DNA of 6,246 nucleotides, from the NCBI GenBank assembly GCA_009783365.1, contig WRHG01000112.1, positions 1 to 6,246 on the forward strand. Reading direction: 5' to 3'. Source of the stretch: Clostridia bacterium. Lineage in GTDB: Bacteria; Bacillota_A; Clostridia; Christensenellales; Aristaeellaceae. A program made the translations under genes and the position numbers. Below, piece after piece: positions 5,672 through 6,246 of this stretch (position 1 is the first letter of the stretch; every line of letters begins with the position of its first letter). Below the pieces are notes generated by a model. It saw only the letters and a list, made by a program, of their open reading frames with translations, did no database searches and was not told where the DNA came from.

Positions 5672-6246
5672 ATGGAACGGATATATATCATTACGGGGGC
5701 TGACGGTCATTTGGGCGGCGCTCTTGTGCGCAAGCTGCAAAACAAGGACTGTTTGGTGCGGGGGCTGATTTTTTCGGACGAATCTGAGAAAACTGCCGCT
5801 TCTTCCATGCTGTCTTCGGCAACAAGCAAACCGGCATCGGAGCTGCTTGTGAAAGGGCCGCGGACACATAAGCAGCCGGCGGAGCCGGTCGGGAACATAC
5901 GATACTATAAAGGGGATGTGCGGAAGACCGATACCCTCATGCCGCTTTTTGAGGGCATCGATCCCCGGGAAACCATTGTTATTCATACGGCGGGCATCGT
6001 GGATATCTCCACAGGCGCATCCCGGTTGATGAAGGATGTGAATGTAGGCGGCACAAGGAATATGATTGGCTTATGCAAAGGTTATGGCGTAAAGCGGCTG
6101 GTATATGTAAGTTCTGTTCACGCCATACCGGAGGGGGACCCTATGAGAGTAATTACGGAGGTGGACCACTTTTCTGCAGATATGGTGGTGGGCGGATATG
6201 CCAAGACCAAGGCGGAAGCTACCCAGGCTGTATTGGATTCCATAAA
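5672..6246 (+). CDS. NAD-dependent epimerase/dehydratase family protein (extended SDR), 3'-truncated
   Basis: An open frame of 191 codons that runs off the right edge. The start ATG at 5672 is preceded by AAGGAG at 5661-5666 with 5 bases of spacing. The Rossmann nucleotide motif TGADGHLGG is at residues 8-16, GDVR at 81-84 (adenine-binding aspartate region), HTAGIVD at 105-111 (the NNAG-like motif of extended SDRs), DVNVGGT at 122-128, VYVSSVHA at 144-151 with the catalytic serine, and Y176-A-K-T-K180, the catalytic YxxxK pair. Typical members are about 300-350 residues, so roughly the N-terminal 60% is present. The substrate-binding half is missing, so the substrate (nucleotide sugar, dihydroflavonol-like or steroid-like) cannot be named. 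Oddity: between strand 2 (ending near residue 34) and GDVR there are about 46 residues, rich in Ser, Ala and Lys, where relatives usually have around 20. The gene has its own promoter, divergent from mgtE. Confidence 0.88.
   Translation, partial: MERIYIITGADGHLGGALVRKLQNKDCLVRGLIFSDESEKTAASSMLSSATSKPASELLVKGPRTHKQPAEPVGNIRYYKGDVRKTDTLMPLFEGIDPRETIVIHTAGIVDISTGASRLMKDVNVGGTRNMIGLCKGYGVKRLVYVSSVHAIPEGDPMRVITEVDHFSADMVVGGYAKTKAEATQAVLDSI

Noticed and set aside
5600..5986. Minus-strand open frame of 128 codons opposite the SDR gene
   Set aside because: The + strand frame has the full set of SDR motifs with a good ribosome binding site; the reverse frame has none.
1..6246. CRISPR array, tRNA/rRNA genes, insertion sequence, integrase or phage genes
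   Set aside because: No regularly spaced repeats, no cloverleaf-like segment and no transposase or integrase motif was seen on either strand.

Overview
The window looks like a chromosomal segment of an anaerobic Firmicutes bacterium, most likely a moderately GC-rich member of the Clostridia. This rests on three things seen here: strong AGGAGG-type ribosome binding sites, sigma-A-type promoters with perfect TATAAT boxes, and a three-gene dehydrogenase cluster (GlpA-like, GlpB-like, DUF1667) that is typical of Clostridia and Thermotogae. I see no tRNA, rRNA, insertion sequence, integrase, CRISPR array or phage gene. The species cannot be named from this sequence alone.

Layout. Positions 1-677 hold the 3' part of a ThiF/E1-family gene, best matched to tcdA, the enzyme that cyclises t6A37 in tRNA. 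It overlaps by 4 bases (ATGA) a GlpA-like FAD dehydrogenase with a C-terminal BFD-type [2Fe-2S] domain (674-2230). That gene overlaps by 7 bases a second flavoprotein of the pyridine nucleotide-disulfide oxidoreductase type (2224-3591). After 72 bases comes a small cysteine-rich DUF1667 protein (3664-4026). All four genes are on the + strand and look like one transcription unit whose promoter lies outside the window. A magnesium transporter gene, mgtE, runs the opposite way (5399 to 4023), and its stop codon interlocks with the DUF1667 stop in a shared CTAG. A 272-base divergent intergenic region (5400-5671) carries one clear promoter for mgtE and one for an extended-SDR NAD-dependent epimerase/dehydratase that runs off the right edge (5672-6246).

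How the genes work together. The three middle genes plausibly form one soluble redox enzyme. Substrate electrons (glycerol-3-phosphate, or another 2-hydroxyacid-like compound) would enter the FAD of the GlpA-like subunit, pass through its [2Fe-2S] domain and perhaps a cluster on the DUF1667 protein, and leave through the FAD/NAD flavoprotein. No glycerol kinase, glycerol facilitator or membrane-anchoring GlpC is visible, so the substrate and acceptor remain inferred. The tcdA gene is probably linked only by overlap and co-transcription. MgtE (Mg2+ homeostasis) and the SDR gene are separate units.

I found no convincing new defence or mobile system. The most unusual points are the DUF1667 protein with nine cysteines, the single in-frame stop that separates it from the flavoprotein gene, the tail-to-tail stop overlap with mgtE, dense inverted repeats at the end of tcdA, and an extra polar segment in the SDR protein.
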